A DNA stretch of 64,000 bases from Lampris incognitus. Taxonomy: Eukaryota > Chordata > Actinopteri > Lampriformes > Lampridae. How positions within the stretch are numbered: position 1 is the first letter of the stretch; every line of letters begins with the position of its first letter. The stretch covers positions 55,517,457 through 55,581,456 of the forward strand of contig NC_079215.1 in the NCBI RefSeq assembly GCF_029633865.1. The letters run 5' to 3'. Positions 11,975 to 45,879 of the stretch are shown piece by piece. Position numbers and translations under genes: made by a program. Under the pieces are notes generated by a model, which worked only from the letters and a program-made list of their open reading frames with translations, ran no database searches and was not told the origin of the DNA.

Positions 11975-13839
11975 GTTGATGAGTATAACGGAGGATCCTA
12001 GCTGATGTAGGACCGGGGAAGTAAATGTATTCAAATTGTAAAGACTGCGCTGGGTGCATGTGGTTCGTTAACAAAGAAGGTTCGGCACAGCGGTGACATT
12101 AATTAAGTAGCAAATGACAAGAAAAAAAAATTAAGAATAAAGTTTTGCTGTTGTTTACGAAACATCTTGTGCCCTAAGACAGACCTTGTATAAGATTTAC
12201 ATCTCCATACACATTACAGAGCTTTTTAGTCTGCCTATGTGTTTCTACTAAATGCTAGCCCAGCATCAGCTGGTTGTGATGCTTCAAGGCCTGAAACAAA
12301 GCAGCATACTTAGGTCTGTACTGGTAATGAAACCAGCCAAGTCAGCATGCCTGGTAAACAGAGGACAGCAGAGGGAACAGATGTCCCTCGCTGTAACCGA
12401 AAATGCAGCGCAATATCCAAAAATGTCCCCCACCCCCCCATCTAATTTTTCAGGGAAAACACGATTTGTTTCTGATGACCCTCGCCGAACTGAGATATAA
12501 AATTCAAATTCAACAACTGACACATAAGTTCGTAATACTCGATGTGTCCAGGAATGATACATCATAATAATCTGACTACAGCAGCTTCTAAAAATACCTC
12601 CGCCGTCCACCACCAGAATAAACTTTCAAGGCTGCTTAGTTCCACTGCCTGGGTCTATTTTGGAGAGCTCTACGGGCTTAAGAAGGACCGGGCCCCGAGT
12701 CTGCTCTGCAAGGACAGCTTTACGCGGATTCCTCTGCTCGATTCAAAATGTCATTGGCCCCGTTCTGCCTCTGGGCATCCAGAATCCCACAGCTGTGCCC
12801 GGGAGGCCCGCTGCCCCTTATCATGCATTGTAGCTTACATGAAGTATGTGACCTCAAACCTGCCAACAAATGCGCACCCTCCCCAGGTGTCTAATGCCAA
12901 CAGATTCAACCTTTCACACCATGACATAAATCAAGTCATAGCTTATCTCTGGCCATTAATGTACGGTATGTGCAACACTTAGATAAATGTCTCGAACAGT
13001 GTCTAGATGCCAAAAGCAGCTACTACTCAAGTTAAATGGCACTACTAACGTTAAATGAACAAAGACGTGGGCCAAATCCTCCGGGATTTGGTTTGTTATC
13101 GTTGGGGACCCACACCATTACAACTTTTGACATTTGCGGCTCTCAAACAATGTGAACAAGAATGTAAAGTATTTCAGTTTAATCAGCCGGGCACCGGTGA
13201 CTAGACAAACCTTGATTTTCTCCAAAGCCCACAAGCTTGTACAGCATAATGAAGGCAGCTCATGTCCCGGAGACACAAGAAAAACAGTTCAAATGCTCTA
13301 CCATCAACTTGGGAAGGAAAACGCTTTTCTAGAAAACAGCGGACCGCTCCACCGTTATGAGACGCTCCTCACTTTGACATGTGGCGATATCGACGCATCA
13401 ATGCTGGGCCAAAACAGGGGCCATAATAAATGCCTTTAAGCGTGTGAAAGGTCACCAGCAGCTGTTGTGATAAACAACATCCACGCTGTTACTACTTGGA
13501 TTAATGGCACAGTATGAAGACAGGTAACCAAAAAAAAAAACATGTAAAATATCAAATCTCATTTGGTGGCAACGGCACGTCGTCATTTATTTTTTTTTTG
13601 CTTGAGATGAAAAATGTCTGCATAGTAAAAGCAAAATGAAATGGAAAAAGGAATGTCATTGCTGACATCAGTGAGTGCTGCTGGGTTCCAGCAACACTCC
13701 ACTGGCTGAACAGCAGCAGCAGCAGGCAGACCAGCTGTGCAGAGAGGGGGGTGTGGGGGTGCAGGTCTGGAAGATTCTACTGGAATCTTCTGAGTGGACC
13801 CCGTTTCATTGGTTTATTGTGGGGACCGTTCCTGCGGCT
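11975..13839. other. intergenic sequence between igfbp4 and smarce1, no gene seen
   Basis: Scattered short frames without recognisable domains. No tns4- or ccr7-like coding sequence was seen, although those genes lie between the two in mammals. Ends in the GC-rich smarce1 promoter region. Confidence 0.55.
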
Positions 13840-14781
13840 GAGCTAGCCGGTTATAACGGTCCCCGTTATTAGCAACAACGTACACAACTCACTCTAGTGG
13901 GGGACAAAGGGGTTTTCAGGGTGAGTTTGCTGGCCACTTACTTCGGAATACTTGCCTGCTAGACACAAACCGAGAGCCGTGGGTACTCGACGTATTAACG
14001 TGGTGGCTTGACTCGGCGCTGCATGCTAACGATATCTTAAAAGGATGCCATTTTTTTCTCTCGCTCTCTCTCTCTCTTCCCCTTTTCGCTGAAGTAAGCT
14101 AAGCTAAGCTAGGCTAGGCAGCCCCGCCAGACGTCAGCATGCTGGAAGCGATGACCTGCTAGGCTAACGATTCACGGCTAGCCGACGAGACAGGCTCGCT
14201 GGTCCCCTTAGCCGGCTAAGCTAGGCTCGGACAGTAACGACGCTTCGTGTGGCCCTAGCTGGATTTCATAACGGTCTCCTCCGCCAGCTCTGGTAAATGG
14301 GCTCCGTTTCGCCGTGGAAGCCTAAAGCAAACCATTACTGTGGCGTGCTAGCCGCTGCTAGCCGCTACACGTTAGCTTCCAGCTAGCCCTGTACGCCGCG
14401 CACCACTAGCTAAGTGAAAGCTGTCGTGCCACCACCTGGAACTAGTCACGTATGACCGCAAGTGAGGACCCGCCGCAAGACATTTGAACGCCCATCCTCG
14501 CCGGCGACTCAACGGCGACATATGGCTGCAAACAGCGAGCTCGTCTTCCATGCTAACGCGTAGTACGTCTAACGACTTTAGCCCCGTCGCGCCCAGCGCC
14601 GCCCGCGGACGCGCCTCCGTGCGTGCGACGCAGTTAAGCTAGGCTAACGTTAGCCCGCTGCCACTCATCGGCGTCTCTTTTGTTGTGTCTCGGAGAGTGA
14701 ACGACCCAGTTTAAAGAGCCTTCATCCACACCTTCTTTTTTTTTTAAAATGCCATCCTCTTCTCAAATGCGTTTATTACAG
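13840..14781 (+). promoter_or_regulatory. smarce1: smarce1 CpG-rich promoter and noncoding first exon region
   Basis: This is the most CpG-dense stretch of the window. It is rich in GCTAGC/AAGCTAAGCTAGG motifs, common in fish promoters, and lies directly upstream of the exon with the smarce1 start codon, whose acceptor (TTTATTACAG) ends at 14781. A noncoding exon 1 must lie here, because the start-codon exon has its own acceptor. I could not fix the transcription start or the exon 1 donor; GGTAAATGG near 14291 is one candidate. Confidence 0.6.
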
Positions 14782-14825
14782 ACCGAATGACCGAAAGAGG
14801 CTGACGTCAACTCATCGCGGCGAAC

Positions 14826-14832
<7 letters not shown>
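14782..14832 (+). CDS. smarce1: smarce1 exon with start codon (5'UTR 14782-14825, coding 14826-14832)
   Basis: Acceptor TTTATTACAG ends at 14781. ATG 14826-14828 in GCGAACATGTCAA is followed by donor GTAAGG at 14833. The exon holds only seven coding bases, as expected for this gene. Confidence 0.9.
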
Positions 14833-36238
<21,406 letters not shown>

Positions 36239-38560
36239 GTCATCCCCGACTGATTTGAAAAAAAAAAACAACAAAAAAACAAAACAGAAAAAAAAAACTG
36301 TCAGGCAGACACCATGTCCAGTGGCTACAACATCATCCTCTGAAAACCTATTGTGCAGGAGCAACTCAGTTCATCACAAAGCATCTAAACTCTGTTCCAA
36401 CGGGCTCAGTTTTGCAAAGCAAGCTTGAGACAAAGGCAAAAATTCCGTTTTGAACATCCAGGCCTCTACACCTGCGCTGAGTAAAACAAAGCCAAATTTT
36501 AAAAGCACTTGAAGACTCCAAAGCAACAATCCTTTCCAAAATCAATGGCTGCTAAGAATGCCCCAGAAGCCCATTTGAAATGCACTATGTTTCCCCCAAG
36601 AGCATTGTAGCCAGTTGGAAGAAACCATAGACCCCTTGTCAGCACATATCAATACATACGCTGATGAGCCAAAACATTATGACCACGTACCTTAGTATGC
36701 TGTTGGTCCTCCGTGTGCCACCAAAACAGTGTCAACCTGCCGAGGCATGGACTCTGCAAGACCCCTGAAGGTGTTCTGTGGTATCTGGCACCAAAACATT
36801 AGATGCAGATCCTTCAAGTCCTGCAAGTTGTGAGATGGAGCCGCCATGGATCAGACATGTTGGCCCAGTACATCCCACATATGCTCAATCAGACTGAGAT
36901 CTGGAGAATTAGAAAGCTGGGCAACACCTTGAACACTTCGCCCTTTTCCTCAAACCATTCCCGAACAATATGTGCAGTGTGTCAGGGCGCATTAGTCCGC
37001 TGAAAGAGGCCATTGCCATGAAGGCCTCTGTGTGCCTGATCTACAATGATGTTAAGGGAGGTGGCACATGTCAAATTAACGTTCACATGAATGGCCAGAC
37101 CCAGGGTTTCCCAGACTATTGCCCAAAGCATCACAATCCCTCCACTGGCTTGTCGCCTTCTCACAGTGCATCCTGATGCCATCACTTCCTCTGAGGAAAC
37201 GGTGCACACCTATACAGCCATCCACGTGATCTAAAACAAAACTGGATTCATCAGACCCGGAGACCTCCTTCCACTGTTGTAAGGTCCAGTTTCGACACTC
37301 ATGTGCCCATTGTAGGCACTTTTGACAGTGGACAGGGGTCATCATGGGCACTCTGATTGGTCTGTGGCTACGCAGCCCCATACACAGCAGGGTGCGATGG
37401 ACTGTCTGTTGTGACACATTCCTCCTGTACCCATCATTAAAATTTTCTGTGACTTATGCCACAGTAGACCTTGTTGGCTCGGACCAGACGGGATAGCCTT
37501 TGTTGCCCTCACGCATCAATGAGCCTTGGGTGCCCAACACCGTGTCGTCAGTTTGTGGTTTGTCCCTCCTCGGACCACTGTCGGTAGGTATTCACCACTG
37601 CTGACTGAGAGCACCCCACAAGCCTTGCTGTTTCAGAGATGGTCTGACCCAGTCGCCTGGCCACAACAATTTGGCCCTTGTCAAAGTCGCTCAGATCTTT
37701 ACTCCTGCTCACTTCTCCAACACGCAGACTACGAGAACTGATGGCTCACTTTTCATCTAATCTACCCAGACCTTGACATGTGCCCTTGTTTGGAGACGAT
37801 CAACGTTATTCGATTCACCTGTTAGTGGTCATAACGTTTTGGCTCATAAGTGTATCTCCCGTCTTATTCTCTAGCACTATGTCTGGAAGATCCCAGATCA
37901 TCACGAATTAAGACCGGCTATATATAATTAAAAAAAAAATCATGAAGAAATGGTTTGTTCAGTGTTATATTTAACTTTGTCATTTGTATTGTAATACCAT
38001 TGTTGCTTTCATTGTTATCATTGTTATTTTTGCATGTAGTCGCAATTTCTAGAAAAGATAAGTTGGCTAACTTGTGAAGAGTGGAGTAGGGGTGACCATC
38101 TCCTAGGCTGGAGAATCTTTGTTTACTCTCTGTATCAGTATTTAAAGTGACAGTATTGTCTCAGGAGTTTGTAGTCAGTATTGGTAGGTTTTGTTTTTGT
38201 TTGTTTTTTTTTATTTATTAACTCCATTTTACTATCTTTGTGTATAGGCTGTCCTGGGGCCATAATGTCACAAGATCATCAATGCTGTACAATGCTCAAC
38301 CACCAGTGTTCTCAAGTTTGCTCGCTGTCAATCAAATCAAAAGCAGTATGCTTAGGACATCGCTGAGTGTTACCTGAATATCATTATTGTGATTTTCAGC
38401 AGAAAACCTTTTCAATGATTGTGTCCACCGTATTATATATGGTTTTAAACATTAATGTCCATCTCACTGAGCAGCTTGAACGACAGTCATGAACATGCAG
38501 TCTTAAAAAAAAATTCCTCTTACATATTTATACAAATAAACTTTTCTACCCTTGAATTTA
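36239..38560 (+). other. smarce1: presumed smarce1 3'UTR with polyadenylation signal
   Basis: It starts after the stop, includes an A-rich tract at 36258-36298, and is interrupted by a Tc1-like element. An AATAAA hexamer lies at 38535-38540 and a weaker ATTAAA near 37928. The real cleavage site cannot be fixed from sequence. Confidence 0.4.
36657..37854 (-). mobile_element. Tc1-like transposon, decayed, in smarce1 3' region
   Basis: Inverted ends TACGCTGATGAGCCAAAACA (36657 on) and TACACTTATGAGCCAAAACG (inverted, ending 37854). Transposase remains on the minus strand include SQQTVHRTLLCMGLRSHRPI and VSGSDESSFVLDHVDGC (37417-37200), with stops and frameshifts. About 1.2 kb, the usual length of a one-gene Tc1 element. 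Confidence 0.85.
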
Positions 38561-39616
38561 TCGTACCAACTGAGTTTTCTAAACACATTAAAACTATAAA
38601 ACTGTTCGTAGCGCTTCGCCATCAGGATGTGACTGGCATGTGTCGGAGTTTGATGCATTTAGAGCAGCTCCCCCTGCAAAGGAATTCATTTGGAGTGGCC
38701 TGATCAGAAAACCATTCCCTCACTGCAAGCATGGTGTTGCTGCGGAAACTTTGCCCTTTGAAATGCACAGGTGAAGGAAGTGGGCGAGATGAAGGTTCTC
38801 CTGATTTCCTGTTTTCAATGTAGCACCACTTTACAAGCATTTGCTGCCGTGTTGAGTGATTCACTGCTCTTTTTGCCTTTGCATACAAATGAATTCAGAA
38901 CACGGAGTTATGTTGCGAGGGCAGATGTGAAGTGGCGGACCTAAACTCCAGTGTTTTTAAGTCTTTTTTTTTTTACACAAAGATACTTATTTTCTCCCAA
39001 ATCTTGTTACTCCTCCCGTCCTCTTGATATATCTAGACAAACAGATTCTGTTTGGATAAGCAGATATTCTCCTAGAAATACTTGGACACTACCAGTTGTT
39101 GCCTTACGTCCCTTGGTTTTATGTGCGAGCATCTCAGCAAATCAGTCATTGTGTGAGTAAACTTGCTCGGTGGGGGGGGAAAAAAAAGAAAGAAAAGGGC
39201 TTGACCTTAAATTAGTGGAAGAAACAAAGTAAAAGCACTGTAAAGCAGTGATACCTGGCACTGCTTTACAGTAAACGCATCACGCTTACAGCACATCTAT
39301 AAAGCAAACAAGCTTGTGATGTTCAATGTGGTGATTGTACCCTAAAGTGAAAGTCTGAAACCGCAACCACATCGCTGCACAAGGTGTGCAGCTGTCAGTA
39401 CGGAACCTATGAAAGTCTGGTGTGAAAAATGAGCAACGTGCAACTTCATTTTCAACATAAAGGACAGGCTCTAAATATGTCAAATAGGTTTGCATTTTTT
39501 CCTTAAAAACAGGATGTAAGTATAGGGCTCTACCGACACAATTACACACTTGAATGCATCAGGAATCACACTCAGATCACGTCACACCATTGTTTGCACA
39601 TATCTAAATACAGATT
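38561..39616. other. downstream of smarce1, nothing recognised
   Basis: AT-rich, with short frames only and no repeat boundaries found. Confidence 0.5.
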
Positions 39617-39617
39617 T

Positions 39618-39744
39618 ACGCCCCCCCCCCCCCGTTTTTCTCCCCAATTGTGCGTCCATCCATCCATTATCAAAACTGCTTCTCCTGCTCTCAGGGTGGC
39701 GGGGATGCTGGAGCCTATCCCAGCGGGCACTGGGCGGCAGGCAG
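39618..39744 (-). repeat. chimeric SINE fragment: SINE-B 3' end joined to SINE-A tail
   Basis: On the minus strand, a SINE-B 3' end (CTGGGATAGGCTCCAGCATC to GGATGGATGG) continues directly into the SINE-A terminal sequence CACAATTGGGGAGAAAAACG and a G run. Confidence 0.75.
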
Positions 39745-39798
39745 CTAATATTTATACTTTATATATTATATTTAGACTTTTTAAATTATGTGTATACA

Positions 39799-40182
39799 GG
39801 CAGGGGCAGCATGGTGGCACAGTGGTTAGTGTGGTTGCCTCGCAGCAAGAAGGTCCCGGGTTCGAGCCCCGGGGTCGTCCAACTTTGGTGGGTCGTCCTC
39901 TGTGTGGAGTTTGCATGTTCTCCCCGTGTCTGCGTGGGTTTCCTCCGGGTGCTCCGGTTTCCTCCCACAGTCCAAAGACATGTAGGTCAGGTGAATCGGC
40001 CACACTAAATTGTCCCTAGGTGTGTATGTGTGTGTGTGTGGGTATCCTGTGTGATGGCCCGGCGGCCTGTCCAGGGTGTCTCCCCGCCTGCCGCCCAATG
40101 ACTGCTGGGATAGGCTCCAGCATCCCCGCCACCCTGAGAGCAGGATAAGCGGTTCAGATCATGGATGGATGGATGGATGGTA
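39799..40182 (+). repeat. SINE-B copy, full length
   Basis: Head GGTGGCACAGTGGTTAGTGT, B box GGTTCGAGCCC, tail GATAAGCGGTTCAGATCATG with GGATGG repeats. TATAYAGGCAG flanks both sides (about 39791-39801 and 40183-40193). Confidence 0.9.
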
Positions 40183-40193
40183 TATAGGCAGCT

Positions 40194-40665
40194 AATATTT
40201 ACATTTTAAAATATTGAGCTTTTTATGAAAAAATGTCCCATTGAAATGAATGGAGGGAATGTTGAAATCCTCAAATCCTCCGCTCTTTCAAATGTAACTA
40301 CGTTGGCATACTTTCAGCTAGGAACTTCATTTAAACTTCAAACAGGTCACAAGACTTTTCTGCTGATCAGATTTGTGATATCTTTTACAGCTTCTGATTC
40401 ATCGCAGTTTAAGTTTCATGCTTTTCTATTGGAGGGGTTAGAGTGGCTGAGGTTACGCCCGCTCGACACTTCAGCCGTTCCGCCTTTCTTAAAAAACGCT
40501 GTGCTTCTGCTTTTCCCGCGCCTACGTCTTTCACGTCTAACACACAATCTCGAGGAGAAACGTGGACAAATTTGTGCCGTGTCGCACAGTGTGACTCCTA
40601 AAGCCGTATGACTTGCAGCTTCTGAAAACGAGCTTTATGTAACAAGAGGCGCGTCAGGTGCTCCG
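40194..40665. other. unassigned, possibly an old repeat
   Basis: A frame of 128 codons (40225-40611) has no recognised domain. The sequence looks like a decayed dispersed repeat but I could not tie it to a family. Confidence 0.3.
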
Positions 40666-41232
40666 CAGACTGCTGATCCGGGGAGGGGCTGCAGACCACC
40701 ACGTGCCTCCTCCGACACACGTGGAGTCGCCAGCCGCTTCCCTTCCCCTGACAGTGAGGAGTTTCGCCAGGGGGACGTAGCGCATGGGAGGATCACGCTA
40801 TCCCACCCCCCAGTTCCCTCTCCTCCCCGAACAGGTGCCCTGACCGACCAGAGGAGGCGCTAGTGCAGCGACCAGGACCCATACCCATATGCGGCTTCCC
40901 ACCCGCAGACACGGCCAGTTGTGTCTGTAGGGAAACCCGACCAAGCCGGAGGTAACATTCGAACCAGTGATCCCCGTGCCGGTAGGCCAGAGGTGTAAAA
41001 ACCAGGTCCAGAAAGTAAAAGTCCAAACCGTGTATTTGCTCCACCCGTGTACAACACCAGCAGATTGTCGTCAGCATCACTCCTCAATTAGCTAGGGGAT
41101 ACTAGTTAATGAAATCAGCTGGTTTAGTAACATGGGTGGAGCAAATACACGACTTGGCCTTTATTTTATGGACCTGGTTTTTCCACCTCTGTGGTAGGCA
41201 GCGGAATAGAGCGCCACGCTACCGGGACGCCC
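40666..41232 (-). repeat. SINE-A copy split by a hAT-type MITE
   Basis: Minus-strand SINE-A lacking its 3' tail. The head half lies at 41192-41232 and the body at 40666-40987. The MITE sits between with an 8-bp duplication. Confidence 0.9.
40988..41191. mobile_element. hAT-type MITE, 204 bp
   Basis: Terminal inverted repeats CAGAGGTGTAAAAACCAGGT and CAGAGGTGGAAAAACCAGGT (inverted), no coding capacity, and an 8-bp duplication YGGTAGGC at 40980-40987 and 41192-41199. The 8-bp duplication and CAGAGGTG end are hAT hallmarks. Confidence 0.88.
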
Positions 41233-41327
41233 CCTCAATCTCACTTTTTACACACGGCTTGAGAAGCATTGCATTTCTTTGCATACATAAATGACAGTTT
41301 AGCACGTGTCTCCTCCCAATCATCAGT

Positions 41328-44300
41328 GCCGAGATAGTCATCCCTTATAATATATAATAACTATGAGACAGTATGTCTTAATGCAGAGATAGTCATCCCT
41401 TATAATATATAATAACTATAAGAGACAGTATGTCTTAATGCAGAGATAGTCATCCCTTATAATATATAATAACTATAAGAGACAGTATGTCTTAGTGCAG
41501 AGATAGTCATCCCTTATAATATATAATAACTATAAGAGACAGTATGTCTTATTGCAGAGATAGTCATCCCTTATAATATATAATAACTATAAGAGACAGT
41601 ATGTCTTAATGCAGAGATAGTCATCCCTTATAATATATAATAACTATAAGAGACAGTATGTCTTACTGCAGAGATACTCATCCCTTATAATATATAATAA
41701 CTATACGAGACAATATGTCTTACTGCAGAGATACTCATCCCTTATAATATATAATAACTATAAGAGACGGTATGTCTTAATGCAGAGATACTCATCCCTT
41801 ATAATATATAATAACTATAAGAGAAGGTATGTCTTAGTGCAGAGATACTCATCCCTTATAATATATAATAACTATAAGAGACAGTATGTCTTAGTGCAGA
41901 GATAGTCATCCCTTATAATATATAATAACTATAAGAGACAGTATGTCTTAATGCAGAGATAGTCATCCCTTATAATATATAATAACTATAAGAGAAGGTA
42001 TGTCTTAGTGCAGAGATAGTCATCCCTTATAATATATAATAACTATAAGAGACAGTATGTCTTATTGCAGAGATAGTCATCCCTTATAATATATAATAAC
42101 CATAAGAGACAGTATGTCTTAGTGCAGATAGTCATCTCTTATAATATATAATAACTATAAGAGACAGTATGTCTTAATGCAGAGATACTCATCCCTTATA
42201 ATATATAATAACTATAAGAGACAGTATGTCTTATTGCAGAGATAGTCATCCCTTATAATATATAATAACTATAAGAGACAGTATGTCTTACTGCAGAGAT
42301 AGTCATCCCTTATAATATATAATAACTATAGGAGACAATATGTCTTAATGCAGAGATACTCATCCCTTATAATATATAATAACTATAAGAGACAGTATGT
42401 CTTACTGCAGAGATACTCATCCCTTATAATATATAATAACTATAAGAGACAGTATGTCTTACTGCAGAGATACTCATCCCTTATAATATATAATAACTAT
42501 AAGAGACAGTATGTCTTAGTGCAGAGATACTCATCCCTTATAATATATAATAACTATAAGAGACAGTATGTCTTACTGCAGAGATACTCATCCCTTATAA
42601 TATATAATAACTATAAGAGACAATATGTCTTACTGCAGAGATACTCATCCCTTATAATATATAATAACTATAAGAGACGGTATGTCTTAATGCAGAGATA
42701 CTCATCCCTTATAATATATAATAACTATAAGAGAAGGTATGTCTTAGTGCAGAGATACTCATCCCTTATAATATATAATAACTATAAGAGACAGTATGTC
42801 TTAGTGCAGAGATAGTCATCCCTTATAATATATAATAACTATAAGAGACAGTATGTCTTAATGCAGAGATAGTCATCCCTTATAATATATGATAACTATA
42901 AGAGACAGTATGTCTTAGTGCAGAGATAGTCATCCCTTATAATATATAATAACTATAAGAGACAGTATGTCTTATTGCAGAGATAGTCATCCCTTATAAT
43001 ATATAATAACTATAAGAGACAGTATGTCTTAATGCAGAGATAGTCATCCCTTATAATATATAATAACTATAAGAGACAGTATGTCTTAATGCAGAGATAG
43101 TCATCCCTTATAATATATAATAACTATAGGAGACAATATGTCTTAGTACAGAGATACTCATCCCTTATAATATATAATAACTATAAGAGACAGTATGTCT
43201 TAATGCAGAGATACTCATCCCTTATAATATATAATAACTATAAGAGACAGTATGTCTTATTGCAGAGATAGTCATCCCTTATAATATATAATAACTATAA
43301 GAGACAGTATGTCTTACTGCAGAGATACTCATCCCTTATAATATATAATAACTATAAGAGACAGTATGTCTTACTGCAGAGATACTCATCCCTTATAATA
43401 TATAATAACTATAGGAGACAATATGTCTTAATGCAGAGATACTCATCCCTTATAATATATAATAACTATAAGAGACAGTATGTCTTACTGCAGAGATACT
43501 CATCCCTTATAATATATAATAACTATAAGAGACAGTATGTCTTACTGCAGAGATACTCATCCCTTATAATATATAATAACTATAAGAGACGGTATGTCTT
43601 AGTGCAGAGATACTCATCCCTTATAATATATAATAACTATAAGAGACAGTATGTCTTACTGCAGAGATACTCATCCCTTATAATATATAATAACTATAAG
43701 AGACAGTATGTCTTACTGCAGAGATACTCATCCCTTATAATATATAATAACTATAAGAGACGGTATGTCTTAGTGCAGAGATACTCATCCCTTATAATAT
43801 ATAATAACTATAAGAGACGGTATGTCTTACTGCAGAGATACTCATCCCTTATAATATATAATAACTATAAGAGACGGTATGTCTTACTGCAGAGATAGTC
43901 ATCCCTTATAATATATAATAACTATAACAGACAGTATGTCTTAATGCAGACATACTCATCCCTTATAATATATAATAACTATAAGAGACAGTATGTCTTA
44001 GTGCAGATAGTCATCCCTTATAATATATAATAACTATAACAGACAGTATGTCTTACTGCAGAGATACTCATCCCTTATAATATATAATCACTATAAGAGA
44101 CAGTATGTCTTACTGCAGAGATACTCATCCCTTATAATATATAATAACTATAGGAGACAATATGTCTTAATGCAGAGATACTCATCCCTTATAATATATA
44201 ATAACTATAAGAGACAGTATGTCTTACTGCAGAGATACTCATCCCTTATAATATATAATAACTATAAGAGACAGTATGTCTTACTGCAGAGATACTCATC

Positions 44301-44752
44301 CCTTATAATATATAATAACTATAAGAGACGGTATGTCTTAGTGCAGAGATACTCATCCCTTATAATATATAATAACTATAAGAGACGGTATGTCTTACTG
44401 CAGAGATACTCATCCCTTATAATATATAATAACTATAAGAGACAGTATGTCTTACTGCAGAGATACTCATCCCTTATAATATATAATAATTATAAGAGAC
44501 AGTATGTCTTAATGCAGAGATAGTCATCCCTTATAATATATAATAACTATAAGAGACAGTATGTCTTACTGCAGAGATACTCATCCCTTATAATATATAA
44601 TAACTGTAAGAGACAGTATGTCTTAGTGCAGAGATACTCATCCCTTATAATATATAATAACTATAAGAGACAGTATGTCTTAGTGCAGAGATACTCATCC
44701 CTTATAATATATAATAACTATAAGAGACAGTATGTCTTAGTGCAGAGATAAG
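41328..44752 (+). repeat. 57-bp minisatellite, about 60 tandem copies, with higher-order structure
   Basis: The unit has GAGATAGTCATCCCTTATAA, then TATATAATAACTATAAGAGA, then CAGTATGTCTTAATGCA. Sites vary (ATAGTC/ATACTC, CAG/CGG/AAG, AATG/AGTG/ACTG/ATTG). Because 57 is a multiple of 3, runs of the ATACTC variant give artificial open frames (42348-42815, 43431-43898, 44170-44523) with a 19-residue repeat. The first two frames start exactly 1083 bp (19 units) apart, showing block duplication. Confidence 0.97.
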
Positions 44753-45302
44753 TCATTCTCCGGCAGGATGAAGCTGGTCAAGTTGCCAGCAGCATTACAA
44801 TAATACAGGTATATCCTATTTTACCATGCATTGTGCTAAAACAACAAAGGCCTGTAGTCTTTATTGATGGATGTATTATTCCACCATTACGCCCTCTCTA
44901 CAGTGTTTTTCTTAAAAAAAAAAAAACACCACAACAGTAATATCAAACATAACCTCACCCCACCACTCAGATAAAAACACGTTAGAAAAAGAGACCATGG
45001 TCAACAAACCATAAAACACTGGGTTAGCCAACTCGCCCAACAGAAAAAAAAAACACATCTCAATAATAAGAGAAAAAAATGAATGAACTCAACAGTAAGC
45101 ACATTCAACGTGTGGTTAACCACGAACAGCAAGATATATAGATATGGTTCAGCAGCGCGACAGTAAAATGCTGTATAATTCACGACACTAATGCAATGAA
45201 CCCACTCTAGTTTACATATCTGAATTCAAACCACAGAGTCAAGAATTGTAATGTAACATTTTGCCCCATGCAAAGTATGAGTAAATGTTCATTTTTTTTC
45301 AG
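44753..45302. other. unique sequence after the minisatellite
   Basis: No gene recognised. A short AG/GT-bounded segment (about 44768-44811) could be a noncoding exon but has no support. Confidence 0.3.
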
Positions 45303-45495
45303 TTGAGAGTGTGGCTGTTCATCACATGATGCTTGGAAGGAAGAGACAAAGCCAGACACGTGAGAATGGACCTTGTGTATTTGTTACCTATATGTGACAG
45401 TAGCTCTGCACGGAGCCGTGGAGCCTGGCAGTGAACTTGGCGGACTGACAGGAGAAACGGACGCTCATCAATCAACATGCCATCCTTCACAAGTG
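45303..45495 (+). other. possible 5' exon of an unidentified + strand gene
   Basis: The acceptor-like TTTTTTTTCAG (ends 45302) and strong donor GTGAGT (45496) bound 193 bp. Near the end, ATG 45477-45479 opens MPSFTS in phase 1. The layout (long 5'UTR, short coding start, donor) fits a first coding exon. No downstream exon was found in the window, which is filled with transposons. Confidence 0.25.
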
Positions 45496-45879
45496 GTGAG
45501 TGCCCTCAGGGGTTTCCATTCCATATTAGTGCACTGATGTGGCGCAAAAGCAAAATAACAAAAACACGTGGGAGAAGTGTGTGGTTCCCGGCTTTTGAAA
45601 CTTGAAATTCAGCATCCTTTACTATTTATGAAATTGAATAGTAAAACAATATATAATAGATATTAATAGATTGTTTGAATATCTATATTATAATCTGATG
45701 CATTTTTCTGGACTTGAACAGCTGAAAACCACCGGTTGCTCAAAGAGGAAACACCCCAACCTCATGTTTGAATAGACCTAGAAACAGTCTCAGCACCGAG
45801 GCTGTCAGTGGCCGCTATTGATTTTGTTTGAGTACCAGGCTGGATGAGCATATCTCAACACCAGAACGACCGGGATTTC
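45496..45879. other. unassigned sequence
   Basis: Nothing recognised. Confidence 0.4.

Noticed and set aside
12250-13440. Several 80-146-codon frames just upstream of smarce1
   Set aside because: No domains, no splice consistency, and they differ in strand and phase; treated as chance frames.
11975-13839. Search for tns4 or ccr7 between igfbp4 and smarce1
   Set aside because: No frame on either strand shows tensin SH2/PTB or chemokine-receptor features.
42348-44523. Three long open frames with a 19-residue repeat
   Set aside because: They follow the phase of a 57-bp minisatellite and end wherever a unit has TAG; nothing suggests translation.
41328-44752. Regular repeat array resembling CRISPR
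   Set aside because: Units are contiguous with no unique spacers and the genome is a vertebrate; it is a minisatellite.
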